Below are positions 36,301-44,905 of a stretch of 64,000 bases of DNA, piece after piece (the first letter of the stretch is position 1; each line of letters opens with the position of its first letter). The notes under the pieces were generated by a model. It ran no database searches, was not told where the DNA came from, and saw only the letters and a program-made list of their open reading frames with translations. Origin of the DNA: Paludibacteraceae bacterium (GTDB lineage Bacteria > Bacteroidota > Bacteroidia > Bacteroidales > Paludibacteraceae); the NCBI GenBank assembly GCA_017471175.1, contig JAFUVS010000014.1:62001-126000 (forward strand), read 5' to 3'. The position numbers and the translations under genes are program-made.

Positions 36301-37013
36301 TGAATACTCCTGTTTTTAGGCAACCTGCGTACAATTTGCGCACCTGCCGTTGCGCCCGTTGAAGTTCCTGCACTCGGTATAATACGAACCGTCGTATTAT
36401 CTTCGGTAGAAACGATAACGAATTCAGTACTCTTACCATCATGCGGAAACGTTTGAATCATATACTCACGCCCCAGCGACTGATAAGGAATTAACACTGA
36501 CGCATCACGAGCAGAGTTTCCTAACGGACCTGATTGTTCCAACAAGAAACACGAAAAAGGCGTTTTACCATCGTTGGAAACAATTCGCAAACCCCTCTCC
36601 AATACCACATCATCATCATATATATAACCGGCTGCCCATACAAACGGTGAAGACACCCATTTTTGCCCCGCCTCCACCGAACCATATTGTATGGGAGAAC
36701 CCCACATATTGTAAATAGAAAAATCAACTTTCTCTCGCGCGGTTATAATTACACGCATTTGAAGCGTAGCATCATTGATTTTCGTACCGGTCAGACGCGG
36801 AAAAACGGCATAAAAAAGCGTCCCCTCCGTGGTATTTCGCTCTTGTTCAACCTCCTGCGAATAACCATCGGGAACTGCTACAAACAATATCAGAAGCAAA
36901 CTTGCTAAAATGAAACGCACTCTTGCCGGTGCTTGAGAGTGTACCGACAGATACTGACTTGTACACACTCGCTGAAGAATATGGCGAATTCTCAAAATGT
37001 TCGTTTTTATCAT
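30339..37013 (-). CDS. Giant (2224-aa) T9SS-secreted surface protein with cysteine-bearing repeats
   Basis: The protein starts at ATG 37013; the first candidate codon, 15 nt upstream, is TTG. The N-terminus carries about 35 residues before a late signal segment (ARVRFILASLLLILFVAV). Residues about 60-560 contain stretches such as FVIVSTEDNTTVRIIP and SDKPIAVFAA, like the IgGFc-binding-protein N-terminal domain. From about 560 to 2000 there are some 15 repeats built around a CDS-hydrophobic-x-hydrophobic motif (GCDSIVTF, GCDSVYVLYL, RCDSVYTLRL). The last 70 residues are a T9SS type A sorting domain (TYEIFDPYGAKITSG, PGVYIFHLHD, RTVKVLVK). It is probably displayed on the surface for adhesion or structure. 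Its own promoter is at 37058-37088. Confidence 0.85.
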   Translation of the reverse strand: MIKTNILRIRHILQRVCTSQYLSVHSQAPARVRFILASLLLILFVAVPDGYSQEVEQERNTTEGTLFYAVFPRLTGTKINDATLQMRVIITAREKVDFSIYNMWGSPIQYGSVEAGQKWVSSPFVWAAGYIYDDDVVLERGLRIVSNDGKTPFSCFLLEQSGPLGNSARDASVLIPYQSLGREYMIQTFPHDGKSTEFVIVSTEDNTTVRIIPSAGTSTGATAGAQIVRRLPKNRSIQIASKQKIKATGDTLDLSGSLICSDKPIAVFAANEELNIPMGESFSNDFAIEQIPPITSLGTQFYVSRPNEHIKNMECCVTALYDNTQVTEIRYNEETGKTQTLNHVLNAHQSLGTRPVMTEKISNIVIKTSQPALCFNYMTSSSYNSENIYDANGNLKATYTWGDPANAMMVPWDHRVKRMTFFTRPLETKSEDVLQYHYLQVTVPKKDIGLLQLNGETVNSSLFKTYGGSTDMAYATIPIEADGSSGYELSTTGDGFVGYVCGISQAGTGYMYTLGYRLDLLSDSLYITDTENYMSPKSYDLERMKNGWYQRQFVDFPPNRPRLDTAIICDKTTLNFAVDCDHTYDSVIWQVDKLTKQGRVERVIVREDFEFAKLHKWQHQFVVDEDKDLESSKRDPFTHYKVQALLCHESIICPDEMPIYDTLKTVVRVMRSYDDTIPKVICAGDETSFFADKSHVETINSTQIPQVSELGLLAERQPTTFIADASVKGEQKVDDFTYRIGLGTHYFKRKYETWYGCDSIVTFAVHVCPIPAAVTLPDRVLTHSNPTIRFNGGENTFFNGRTISKPGIYTDHLKTVGCNCGGLVDPDFVGCDSTVILRVHLRDTLTASFCDSTKNPKLYGVDWKEFVWTGHTKTNPNVASQVAVGETKKFQDCYTTSDGLDSCYTLYLTRNPVEVTEYTEFIPNGFGYTWVYSDGEVTRSMEIEPGYDETRTFKARISYENGDCPRLFLLTLTNKVQDAKIEPKSVCLNDTIMYRGKIFAGAMWRDTYPNATFEPFSEVTLGTYQIKVETVDTQTETTEYWIRLTVNNIYEVEDVRYLCDNEVVELNGEYFAGSKAVTDLPIKMRLTKSVTEYVRNIGTVAGCDSISNATFYMSETYRFVEYDTICRDVRDYVWTGHSDKGHSLYDTNTGQKISLGYGKLWNPETPQTTFAISDSLLTTVCSKCPKKGCDSVYVLYLTVLPSYFITEEIDFSEEEVLECGGVIYGGSKATKPYDVLIDHDQTLTCNYTLRVGTHECDSVVTKHIRLGNVFRDTTYVFVGGGEEYTWTRTMDDGTSKQICTLTAESGKTLYCYDTYKTTMGFDSIYILALYGAQAYSFAVTDSVCQSDGTYDWDGHMTSENNLRINGLPIKEISLRDSGWVTVTDKLVSMVTHKDPHGGAPTTTYADSTWTLRLYVKPVYNDVFNRTKVVAEDTLCSNEQYIWERTLYVGQDYDEAANPIDATSPYYDDIVRLTSADLDAKGMYMLQIPMTTYLGCDSILYLRLKFNAIGQTHITPRIGDNDTTWTFGHGANYHSGKEYLVDDYTSNDRVVRNYSYVDTLQTAAGCDSIVTCDLTVLPTYLIWDPEDKTCTTEKYDWRAEYTDKFLNINLVRKDYFYDTLKSVQFGADSIRALHLIHIPGKLETAEKILCKNTQMMWHGMDISYKPDNEGDLQTVYEKRFDGVDECDSLFQVKVQYYDYYGFPVEEASVCRYQAFHWYDEDGNEHTKGLRDEKGKKLKAIPTDTVGWITIYDSLTTVTCRCDSVYTLRLYVNDAVRQCDSATICSDVAYVWDKNNESYFFDADTLVRDTIVVPNAAGCNDSSFLYLKINKAYHFEDDTVVVCGFDLPYTWPGHADKIDLQPSDAEKWTEDRVFDLWDRNQTVLGCDSNYHHPVRVMPEQKTFLFDTICQGDTLYWRNHVMTQTVVIRDEDKNIYGCDSSITMDLLVIPPTQFALVDAPLVCADNKTYDVNFSSQGEPAIAYCVRYDDRAHAQSFADVDWTPIDTKERTLTLPMPVVEDPLRYTVPGDYSAVIYFDNGYCLDSNLLALPFDFQVRYPSWLMEQHWNDAIGLLVDSLNGGYHFYAFQWYKNDVLMPGETRPYLYCPQYLEQDALYSVALSRASDSLTYLTCYLTPDLSQQQTLTPSLPYISVVPTHVVVENPIVNILCVNSGTYEIFDPYGAKITSGVYHPGEHNAQEVLLPAVPGVYIFHLHDSSYLERTVKVLVK

Positions 37014-37057
37014 TGATTTGACAAACAAATGAAATAAAACATACGACTTAAAGCGCG

Positions 37058-37088
37058 CAAAAGTATAACTATTATCTTAATCAAACAA
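37058..37088 (-). promoter_or_regulatory. Promoter of the giant-protein operon
   Basis: On the minus strand TTG (37088-37086), a 20-nt spacer and TACTTTTG (37065-37058). The leader is about 40 nt. The remaining 37089-37240 is A+T-rich with no gene seen. Confidence 0.7.
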
Positions 37089-37248
37089 TTTTTTTGCGCA
37101 TTTGCGAGATTTTTTGCTCTTTTTGACAAATTTTACAAAAAAAAAGAACAACTGCTGATTCCGGAAAAAGCCCTACTACCGACCTCAATCCCGAATAGAA
37201 AAATGCAATGACAAAAACTAAAATTCATAAAAAATCACACAAAAAATT

Positions 37249-37277
37249 TTGTTTTTCATATAGTTTTCGTACCTTTG
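37249..37277 (+). promoter_or_regulatory. Promoter of the M6 protease gene
   Basis: TTG (37249-37251), an 18-nt spacer and TACCTTTG (37270-37277). Transcription should start near 37284, about 27 nt before ATG 37311. Confidence 0.65.
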
Positions 37278-37310
37278 CCGCGTTTTTGTACACGATGATA
37301 TTCGGATACA

Positions 37311-40300
37311 ATGAAACGAATCGCATTCATATTCGCCCTACTCACGTTAGTACTCACTCTTTCAGCTGTCCCCGCCGATGAGTATTGGCGGTTGTTTTAT
37401 CAGCCGGACGGCACTGCGATTGAGTTGTGCCTCGTAGGCGATGAACACGAGCGGCACTATGAGGATCGGAACGGTTTCGTCTACGAGCAGAACACAGACG
37501 GCGTATGGATTCGCTTAAGTCCGGCGCAAAGCGAACAGCAGATAGCTCGGCGCAGACAAGCATCCCCTCTTTCTCAATTTCCCAGACGTATCGGCGACGT
37601 CAATTTGGCTCCGCGAGGTTTGGTCATATTAGCCAACTATTCGGACATCGCTTTTGATGCCTCGAACGATCTGGCAGGTATGACCGATATGCTGAACGGA
37701 GACGATTACACGTATGAAGACGCTACAGGCTCTGCCCGCCGATACTTTATGGATCAGTCCGACGGTCAGTATGCACCTTGGTTTGATGTCGTCGGTCCCG
37801 TCACATTGGATAATCCCCGCGCTTATTATGGTGCAAACAACGGCAGTTCATTAGACGTACAGGCTTCGCAGATGATTGTGGATGCCTGCCGCAAAGTTGA
37901 TGAAGCAGGCGTTGATTTCACTCGCTACGACAACGACAAAGACGGATTAGTGGACTTCGTTTTCGTCATCTTTGCCGACAAGGGCGAAGCAGACGGCGGT
38001 CCCGCCGAGAGTATTTGGCCGCACCACTGGTACGTGCGCCGAGGAGCGAAGAAAACCTGCATAGTAGATGGCTTGTACATAGACGATTATGCCTGCGCCG
38101 CTGAAAAGAACGGCAGAACAGGCAAACGTACTGGCATAGGCACTTTCTGCCACGAGTTCGGACACGTTTTAGGGCTGCCCGACTACTACGATACCAAGTC
38201 GGGCATCAACTATTCGAACCGCCTGACACCGCGCTACTGGTCTATTATGGACATCGGCTGCTACTTGAACGACAGCAAGACCCCGCCGAATTATAGTGCT
38301 TACGACCGCTACTTCTTCGGCTGGCATACCCCTACCAATTTAGGGACACAAGAACAACACATTACGCTCAACCCGATGGGGGAAGACGGCTACACTACTT
38401 GCCAGATAACCACATCAGGACAGTCGGTCGCAGCCCGCACGGAGCAAACGGTTTATTACCTCGAATGCCGCGAGCGAATCGGTTGGGACAAATACCTGCC
38501 CGGACATGGAATGTTGATATGGCAGGTGAAGTACAATAAGAGTACGTGGTACAACAACACTCCCAACAACACGGCTTATTCACCCCGCTATACACTTCTT
38601 TCTGCTACCGGGGCAACAACCGATCTCGGCACCTCAAGCGACTCCTATCCCGGAAAGATGGAGGTTACCTCCAAACAATTGACCACCAATCGCACCCTTA
38701 GCGACATAACGGAAGAGAACCAACAAATCCGCTTCGTCTATAACCGCACACCCAAGACCGTACTGCTCACAGCAGAATCGGTGCTTGCGTTAGACGATCA
38801 GACCGCAACATCCTCCCCCTCTTATATAGTAACAGGTTCGTACAAGGATGCCAATGGCGAGGGCTACAAGGCTCGTATTCAAATTCTCTCGCCCGTATAT
38901 GCAGGCAATTTCACTTCTACCAATATCTCCCTTGCCAACAGTTATTTGGAGCAGGGAGGCGTTCGGCAGACCCCGACGGCAATCAGCGGCAGGGTGACTA
39001 TCAGCGGGCAGAGCCTGTATCATTTAGACTTGTCGCTGACAATGAACGAGTTTACTACCTATCGCGTAGTCGGAGACTTTAAGGTCAACGTGGCAGAAGC
39101 CCCGCAACACGCTCTGCAAGTAACCTGCACCGAAGGCGGTTCGGTCACTTTATTGGCTGCCGACTACACCTCCAAGACCAACATAGGCTCGTATGCGGAG
39201 GGTACTTCTGTACAACTGCTCCCCTCTGCGGAAAAGGGGTGGCTGTTCAGCGCTTGGAGCGGTAAGGATGCAGCGTCCATATTCACAACCGGCGGCATAT
39301 ACCGTTTGACTATGGGACAAAACGATATGGCAGTGGATGCCTCTTTTGTTCGCCAATCGTGCGAGATACGGGCAGCAAGTTCACCTGCTGACAAGGGTAG
39401 CGTTACCATACGTATGGGCGGCAACGCACTGACCAATGGCTCTTCAGTTCCCTATCAGACACAAGTTACCTATGAAGCGGTAGCCGGCAACGGATATCGC
39501 TTTGACGGTTGGAACGACGGTAACATGACCAGTCCGCGCACCATCACTGTAACAAGCGACACCCTGCTTACTGCCTTGTTCTCATATATCATCCCCAAAC
39601 CGGAAACACACCATATCACAATCGCTTCTTCCCCTTACGGACAAGTACGCTTGCGCTCTATCAACACCAAAGAAAGTATCAATTCCGGAACATACCAAGA
39701 GAGTACAACCGTTATCCTAACACCCGAACCCGCAACCGGCTATGACTTTGCCGGTTGGACGGGAGATGATGCTTCGCGGGTAGTATCTAACAACAACGTC
39801 TATTCCATTGTAATGGGCAAGCAGGACTATGTGCTTGCCGCTGAATGGAAGAAACGCGACTATACAATACGTACGGAATGCAGTCCGAACGGAACAGGAA
39901 AAATAATCGTTACGGCTAACGGCAACGAGATACCCGACGGCGGCACGGCTGCATACCAAACAGAAATAACGATGACTGCCTCACCGACTACCGGCTGGCT
40001 GTTCACGCACTGGAGCGACAACGAAACGCAGAATCCGCGTACCATACAGGTTACCGGCGATATACTGACCACAGCCATCTTCACACGCGCTAACTATACA
40101 CTGACAGCAAACGTTTCGCCTGCCGAAAAAGCGCAAATTGACTTCACCGTCAACGGCAGCCCGATAGCCGACCTGCAAGCCATTCCCTACGAGACAAATG
40201 TACTGCTGACGGTTAAGCCCATAGAAGGTTGGCAGTTTGACAAGTGGAGCGATGGCAATGCGGATAATCCTCGCCTATACACAATAATGAGCAATCAGGC

Positions 40301-42596
40301 GCTCACAGCACAAGTCAGTCGCCGTCAGTTCACAGTGTCGGCAGCCGCCGAACCTGCCAACAACGGCGTGGTCCAAATGACCGCTGATAACAAGGCAATA
40401 GCCAACGGCACCATACTGCCCTACGAAACAGAAATCATATTCGAAGCGATAGCGGCAAAGAGTTACCGCTTTGACGGCTGGAGCGATGGCGTAACCACCA
40501 ACCCGCGAAAAGTAACACTCACCGACAATCTGACGCTCACCGCACTCTTCTCATACGTGGTTCCTGTGCCTGAGAACCACACGATAACGATTAGTGAATC
40601 GCCTTACGGACAGGTCAGCCTTCGTTCTGCCGGAAAGAAAAATCAGATTAACAGCGGTACCTATCAGGAAGGTACCACCATCGTACTCGTACCCGAACCG
40701 ATAACAGGGTATGAATTAGTCGGTTGGGGAGGAAAAGATGCCGCTGCCATAACGGAAAGAGACGGTGTCTATTCACTCATTATCGGCAAGCAAGACTACT
40801 CAATAGAAGCCCTCTGGCAACGTAAACAATACACCGTGAACCTCAACAACAGCCCTACCAACAAAGGAGAAGTTCGTATCGAAGCGGATGGTGCAACGAT
40901 TCCCAACGGTTCTTCGGTAGCCTTCGAGAAACAAATAACCCTCACAGCACAACCCGTCACCGGTTGGACATTCAGTCGCTGGAGCGATGGAGAAACGCAA
41001 AATCCGCGCACAGTTAAAGTAACAGACCCTGTCGAACTGACTGCGTATTATGAACGCGCGCGCTATACCTTATTGATAGCCGCAGAACCCGCCGACAAAG
41101 CCAAAGTGTCTGCTGTTGCCCAAGGCGATCCCAATCTTGACCTTACAGCCGTTCCTTTTGAAACAACTGTAACACTGTCAGTAGAAGCCGCAGAAGGCTG
41201 GACTCTAACCCAATGGAACGATGGCGACAAAGCCAACCCTAAAACCATCACCATCACCGACAACACCACCTTGACCGCGCAAATAGCACGCAAGATGTTT
41301 GTGGTCAGCTCGGCTGTTACACCGGTTGAGAAAGGAAGCGTATCACTTCGCGCCAACAGCGAGACCATAACAAGCGGTAGCGAACTGCCATACGAAACAG
41401 AAGTAACATTTGAAGCCACCCCGCTCAACGGCTGGCACTTTGTCGGATGGAGTGACGGCGAAACAGACAACCCGCGCACCGTTCAAGTAACAACCAACAT
41501 AGGTATCACCGCCGTAATGGCTCGCGAACAATATACCGTACAGACAGCCACACTCCCTGTCGGCAAAGGCGAAATCACACTTACTGCCAACCATCAGACA
41601 TTGCAAAGCGGCGAGAAAGCAGACTTTGAAAACACTATTCAATCTTATGCCCAACCGATTACGGGCTGGCAATTCGTACAGTGGACGGACGGCGAAACAG
41701 CCAATCCACGCACTATCACCCTTACGCAAGACACCCTGCTGACTGCCGAATACAGCCGCAAACAATACAGCCTCCAACTATCGGCATCACCGAGCGACAA
41801 GGGTAGCGTAATAGCAACTATGAACGGACAACTACTTGATAATGATGTCATATTAGACTTCGAAACTACAGTACAACTATACGCCTCGCCTTCGACTAAC
41901 TGCCATTTCGTATGCTGGAGCGACAGCCTGACCGACAACCCGCGCATCCTCACGATGACCGAAAACGTAACATTGCAGGCACTCTTTGCCCGAGATGATA
42001 TAGCGTACCTATCCCTGCGCGATGATGCCGACAGCCTCTACTACGACAACTTAGCTAACTACGAGGATGCCAAAATCGGTTTGGTCGTGCTCCAACGCAC
42101 CATAAAGGCGAATACCTACTCCACCTTCGCAATGCCTTTCGATGTGCCGGACATCACCGAGACGGACTTGTGCGGCAGCGTCTTTCAGTTTGTCAGTGCC
42201 ACAGGCGATGCCGAAGTGGGAATGACACTCAATTTCACGTTTGCCACACAAATCAAAGCGGGCGTACCCTACTTGCTGCTCACTACAGACACCATCGTCA
42301 ATCCGTTCTTCAAGAACGTAACTATGCGACGCTTGGAAAGCAAGTCGCTGCGCGGCGGTACGGTGGAGTTCCGCTCCGTAATGCGACCGCAACGACTCAT
42401 GAATATGGGTAAGTCCGTTGCCGCCTTCCGTGATAACAAAGTGTATTACCCGAACGCCACAGCAGGTATGTTATTAAGTGCTTTCCGCGCCTATTTCTAT
42501 ATACCGGCTAACGCCAACGCACCGATACGCCGCATACGAATCCTTTCAAAAGATGAAACGGTGCAAGAATTACCATCCCTACAACCTGCGGATTGA
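37311..42596 (+). CDS. Secreted M6-family metalloprotease with about 12 divergent InlB-type B-repeats
   Basis: A 1761-residue secreted protein. The signal peptide is MKRIAFIFALLTLVLTLSAV. The M6 (immune inhibitor A-like) protease domain spans about 25-480, with the zinc motif HEFGH at 281-285 inside CHEFGHVLGLPDYYD. Then follow about 12 repeats of 70-80 residues. Nine carry W-S/N-D-G-x4-NPR-x-h (for example RWSDGETQNPRTV), and three carry a related GWTGDDAS / GWGGKDAA form. The last 190 residues (ANTYSTFAMPFDVPDI ... FRAYFYIPANA) resemble the equivalent region of the gene at 43501 but stop before the short C-terminal tail its neighbours have. The protease is probably extracellular, with B-repeats giving reach or adhesion. 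It appears to be first in a rightward cluster of secreted proteins. Confidence 0.85.
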   Translation: MKRIAFIFALLTLVLTLSAVPADEYWRLFYQPDGTAIELCLVGDEHERHYEDRNGFVYEQNTDGVWIRLSPAQSEQQIARRRQASPLSQFPRRIGDVNLAPRGLVILANYSDIAFDASNDLAGMTDMLNGDDYTYEDATGSARRYFMDQSDGQYAPWFDVVGPVTLDNPRAYYGANNGSSLDVQASQMIVDACRKVDEAGVDFTRYDNDKDGLVDFVFVIFADKGEADGGPAESIWPHHWYVRRGAKKTCIVDGLYIDDYACAAEKNGRTGKRTGIGTFCHEFGHVLGLPDYYDTKSGINYSNRLTPRYWSIMDIGCYLNDSKTPPNYSAYDRYFFGWHTPTNLGTQEQHITLNPMGEDGYTTCQITTSGQSVAARTEQTVYYLECRERIGWDKYLPGHGMLIWQVKYNKSTWYNNTPNNTAYSPRYTLLSATGATTDLGTSSDSYPGKMEVTSKQLTTNRTLSDITEENQQIRFVYNRTPKTVLLTAESVLALDDQTATSSPSYIVTGSYKDANGEGYKARIQILSPVYAGNFTSTNISLANSYLEQGGVRQTPTAISGRVTISGQSLYHLDLSLTMNEFTTYRVVGDFKVNVAEAPQHALQVTCTEGGSVTLLAADYTSKTNIGSYAEGTSVQLLPSAEKGWLFSAWSGKDAASIFTTGGIYRLTMGQNDMAVDASFVRQSCEIRAASSPADKGSVTIRMGGNALTNGSSVPYQTQVTYEAVAGNGYRFDGWNDGNMTSPRTITVTSDTLLTALFSYIIPKPETHHITIASSPYGQVRLRSINTKESINSGTYQESTTVILTPEPATGYDFAGWTGDDASRVVSNNNVYSIVMGKQDYVLAAEWKKRDYTIRTECSPNGTGKIIVTANGNEIPDGGTAAYQTEITMTASPTTGWLFTHWSDNETQNPRTIQVTGDILTTAIFTRANYTLTANVSPAEKAQIDFTVNGSPIADLQAIPYETNVLLTVKPIEGWQFDKWSDGNADNPRLYTIMSNQALTAQVSRRQFTVSAAAEPANNGVVQMTADNKAIANGTILPYETEIIFEAIAAKSYRFDGWSDGVTTNPRKVTLTDNLTLTALFSYVVPVPENHTITISESPYGQVSLRSAGKKNQINSGTYQEGTTIVLVPEPITGYELVGWGGKDAAAITERDGVYSLIIGKQDYSIEALWQRKQYTVNLNNSPTNKGEVRIEADGATIPNGSSVAFEKQITLTAQPVTGWTFSRWSDGETQNPRTVKVTDPVELTAYYERARYTLLIAAEPADKAKVSAVAQGDPNLDLTAVPFETTVTLSVEAAEGWTLTQWNDGDKANPKTITITDNTTLTAQIARKMFVVSSAVTPVEKGSVSLRANSETITSGSELPYETEVTFEATPLNGWHFVGWSDGETDNPRTVQVTTNIGITAVMAREQYTVQTATLPVGKGEITLTANHQTLQSGEKADFENTIQSYAQPITGWQFVQWTDGETANPRTITLTQDTLLTAEYSRKQYSLQLSASPSDKGSVIATMNGQLLDNDVILDFETTVQLYASPSTNCHFVCWSDSLTDNPRILTMTENVTLQALFARDDIAYLSLRDDADSLYYDNLANYEDAKIGLVVLQRTIKANTYSTFAMPFDVPDITETDLCGSVFQFVSATGDAEVGMTLNFTFATQIKAGVPYLLLTTDTIVNPFFKNVTMRRLESKSLRGGTVEFRSVMRPQRLMNMGKSVAAFRDNKVYYPNATAGMLLSAFRAYFYIPANANAPIRRIRILSKDETVQELPSLQPAD

Positions 42597-42687
42597 CACA
42601 CACCAAATATAAAATCGAAATATCAGAATAATCATAATAATCAGAACACTCCAGAAATTCAGAATAATCGGAATACTCAGAAAACCA

Positions 42688-43413
42688 ATGAAACATCGGA
42701 TAGCATATATAGGAATAATAGCAGCCTTATGGACGGCTGCAGCTTCGGTGGTAGCTGCACCGATACGGATCGTTAAACCGAATTTCGGCTCGGTGGAGGC
42801 GGTGGACGGGAAAGGCAATCGCTATCCGGCTTCAGACACACCCTACGACATCGCGCAAGGTACGGAACTGACCTTCTTCTATACGCCGAAGAACGAATGC
42901 AGCGTGTTTGCCGAATGGCAGTGCGTGGGCGGAGCGATTGATGCCAACGACCGATTGGTGGTCGGAACGGACGAAGTCATTGTCTATACGCGATTTCAGA
43001 TTATCCAATACACCATTGAGGCACAAGTGATGCCGGCTGAGGCGGGTCGTGCTCGCGTCCGTTGCGGAGTAGGCGACATCTTTTTGGACGTAGCAGGGGC
43101 GGTCAACTGCGGCTCAACCGTCCAACTCATTGCCGTAGAAGATGCCAATAGCGGCTTTAAGTTTGTCGGATGGGACGATGGCGTGACAGAGCGTATCCGC
43201 TTGGTGCCGGCTGATGAGGACAGAACCTATATCGCCTTTTTCAGCAACCCGTCTTCGCCCACAGGAATCGAAGATACGGAAATTAACCACGATACAGAAC
43301 AGGGGACGAAGTCAAATATCGGACAGGAAACTACCAAATTTATCGAAAACAATATGCTTAAGATCCGACACAACGGCTTAATCTATAATGCACAAGGACA
43401 GCCGCTAAAATAA
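42688..43413 (+). CDS. Small secreted protein with two B-repeat-like domains and C-terminal tail
   Basis: A 241-residue protein with a signal peptide (MKHRIAYIGIIAALWTAAASVVA). Two domains resemble the B-repeats of the protease upstream (TPKNECSVFAEWQC and GFKFVGWDDGVTERIR). A linker PTGIEDTE leads to the terminal tail KFIENNMLKIRHNGLIYNAQ followed by GQPLK, shared in pattern with the proteins at 43501 and 45051. It starts 91 nt after the protease; that leader contains 12-nt ATCAGAATA-type repeats. It may be an accessory surface protein of the same system. I do not recognise an enzymatic domain. Confidence 0.7.
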   Translation: MKHRIAYIGIIAALWTAAASVVAAPIRIVKPNFGSVEAVDGKGNRYPASDTPYDIAQGTELTFFYTPKNECSVFAEWQCVGGAIDANDRLVVGTDEVIVYTRFQIIQYTIEAQVMPAEAGRARVRCGVGDIFLDVAGAVNCGSTVQLIAVEDANSGFKFVGWDDGVTERIRLVPADEDRTYIAFFSNPSSPTGIEDTEINHDTEQGTKSNIGQETTKFIENNMLKIRHNGLIYNAQGQPLK

Positions 43414-43500
43414 TCGAAAAACGAAAACAATCGCAAAATCAGCAGAAATAACCACAATTAAATAACCGAATAATTAACCTTTTTAACCAAAACAACCATT

Positions 43501-44826
43501 ATGAAACACTTTTTTCTTACCGTGTTTGCTCTATTGAGCATCAGTTATGCGTTCGCCGGTACGCATTCCGTAACGATTATTGACGACTCGACAGATCCGA
43601 GAATTGTAACTATCGTGGATCAAAACGGTACCCACTATGAGGATTTTCTATTTGACAATTACTACAACTACACATACACCATCGAAGACGGCACAACGCT
43701 GACATTTACGCTGAATACAACAGAATACATTATGTATTACATTGTCGACGATGCGATTCCATTCGGCTATGAGATTACGATTGATGAAAATACACCTGAT
43801 GAAATTTATATCGTAACCGATGAACCTGGTATTTCGCTTGCCGTTTATATTCCCGACCTCGACTGCTCGAATGACGAAATTACAGTTGTGAAAAACGGAA
43901 TGAATATGGCTTTAGAAGACATCTGTGACGGGGATCGTTTGTTGATTACCGCTTTGAAAGACGGTGATGTTCTCTCATTCGAATCTACGTATGAAGTGGA
44001 TTGGGAAGGAAATGAGCAACCCAGTAAATCTAAAAGTATAACCATAACAAAAGAAATGATTGAGGAAACTTTGGCTGACGGCACTACGATTAAAGAGATT
44101 GGCGCTACCGAAGTATGGGATGAAGAGGAAGCCAATAAAGAAGAATCCGGCAATACATATTGGACGAAATGGCAGCGCAGCGGCAAACGTACCATCACAT
44201 ACAAAGGCAGAACAATCAAAGCCGGTATGTGGAATCCCGTTTGCTTCCCGTTTGCTATTGACCAAACGCAAATGACAACTAATTTCGGTACTGTCATTCA
44301 ATTTGAAGGCGGCACATTCAGCCCGAGCACAGGTTTGGTGATTGAGTGCAGTTATGTCGGAGCAGAAGGTATGGAAGCCAACACACCCTACTTGGTAATG
44401 CCTGATGCAGACAAGAGCATGATGAAGTTCACCCAAGTAGATGTACAGACGGTAGAAGGCAAATTCCAAGCTAATACCATTTCACTCCCCGCAAGTCCGA
44501 CACTATTCGTAGGTGCTATCCTGCCCGAGACATTGCCCGCCAACGATGAGTCGTATCTGTTCATCGGTGCAGGTAACAAAGTATATTACCCTGATCAGGA
44601 TGTGAAATTGAGAGGCTTCCGCGCTTATTTCCGTATTCCGGTAGGCTCGCCCGCACAAGGCAGAAAAGCCCCGGCACGCATCGTAATCCGCAACCGCGAA
44701 GAAACACCCACCGCACTCAACGACAACGCAATGCAAACCAATACAACCAAGTATATGCAAAACGGCAGATTAGTCATTGAGAACAACGGCGTTCGCTACA
44801 ACGCACAAGGTCAAGCCATTGACTAA
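43501..44826 (+). CDS. Secreted protein related to the M6 protease C-terminal region, with C-terminal tail
   Basis: A 441-residue protein with a signal peptide (MKHFFLTVFALLSISYAFAG). An N-terminal acidic beta-rich part (about 20-200) is of unknown fold. The region 230-410 (MWNPVCFPFAIDQTQM, GNKVYYPDQD, FRAYFRIPVGSP) is homologous to the end of the M6 protease upstream. A PTALNDN linker and the tail KYMQNGRLVIENNGVRYNAQ close the protein. Such modules are common in Bacteroidales surface proteins; the function is unknown. It is the third gene of the cluster, 87 nt after the previous stop. Confidence 0.7.
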   Translation: MKHFFLTVFALLSISYAFAGTHSVTIIDDSTDPRIVTIVDQNGTHYEDFLFDNYYNYTYTIEDGTTLTFTLNTTEYIMYYIVDDAIPFGYEITIDENTPDEIYIVTDEPGISLAVYIPDLDCSNDEITVVKNGMNMALEDICDGDRLLITALKDGDVLSFESTYEVDWEGNEQPSKSKSITITKEMIEETLADGTTIKEIGATEVWDEEEANKEESGNTYWTKWQRSGKRTITYKGRTIKAGMWNPVCFPFAIDQTQMTTNFGTVIQFEGGTFSPSTGLVIECSYVGAEGMEANTPYLVMPDADKSMMKFTQVDVQTVEGKFQANTISLPASPTLFVGAILPETLPANDESYLFIGAGNKVYYPDQDVKLRGFRAYFRIPVGSPAQGRKAPARIVIRNREETPTALNDNAMQTNTTKYMQNGRLVIENNGVRYNAQGQAID

Positions 44827-44905
44827 AAAGGCAGCAAGCATAAAAGGGTATTTACCCACAAAAAAAGAAAACAACCTACAATAATAAGAAATAAAAAGTA
44901 AACCT

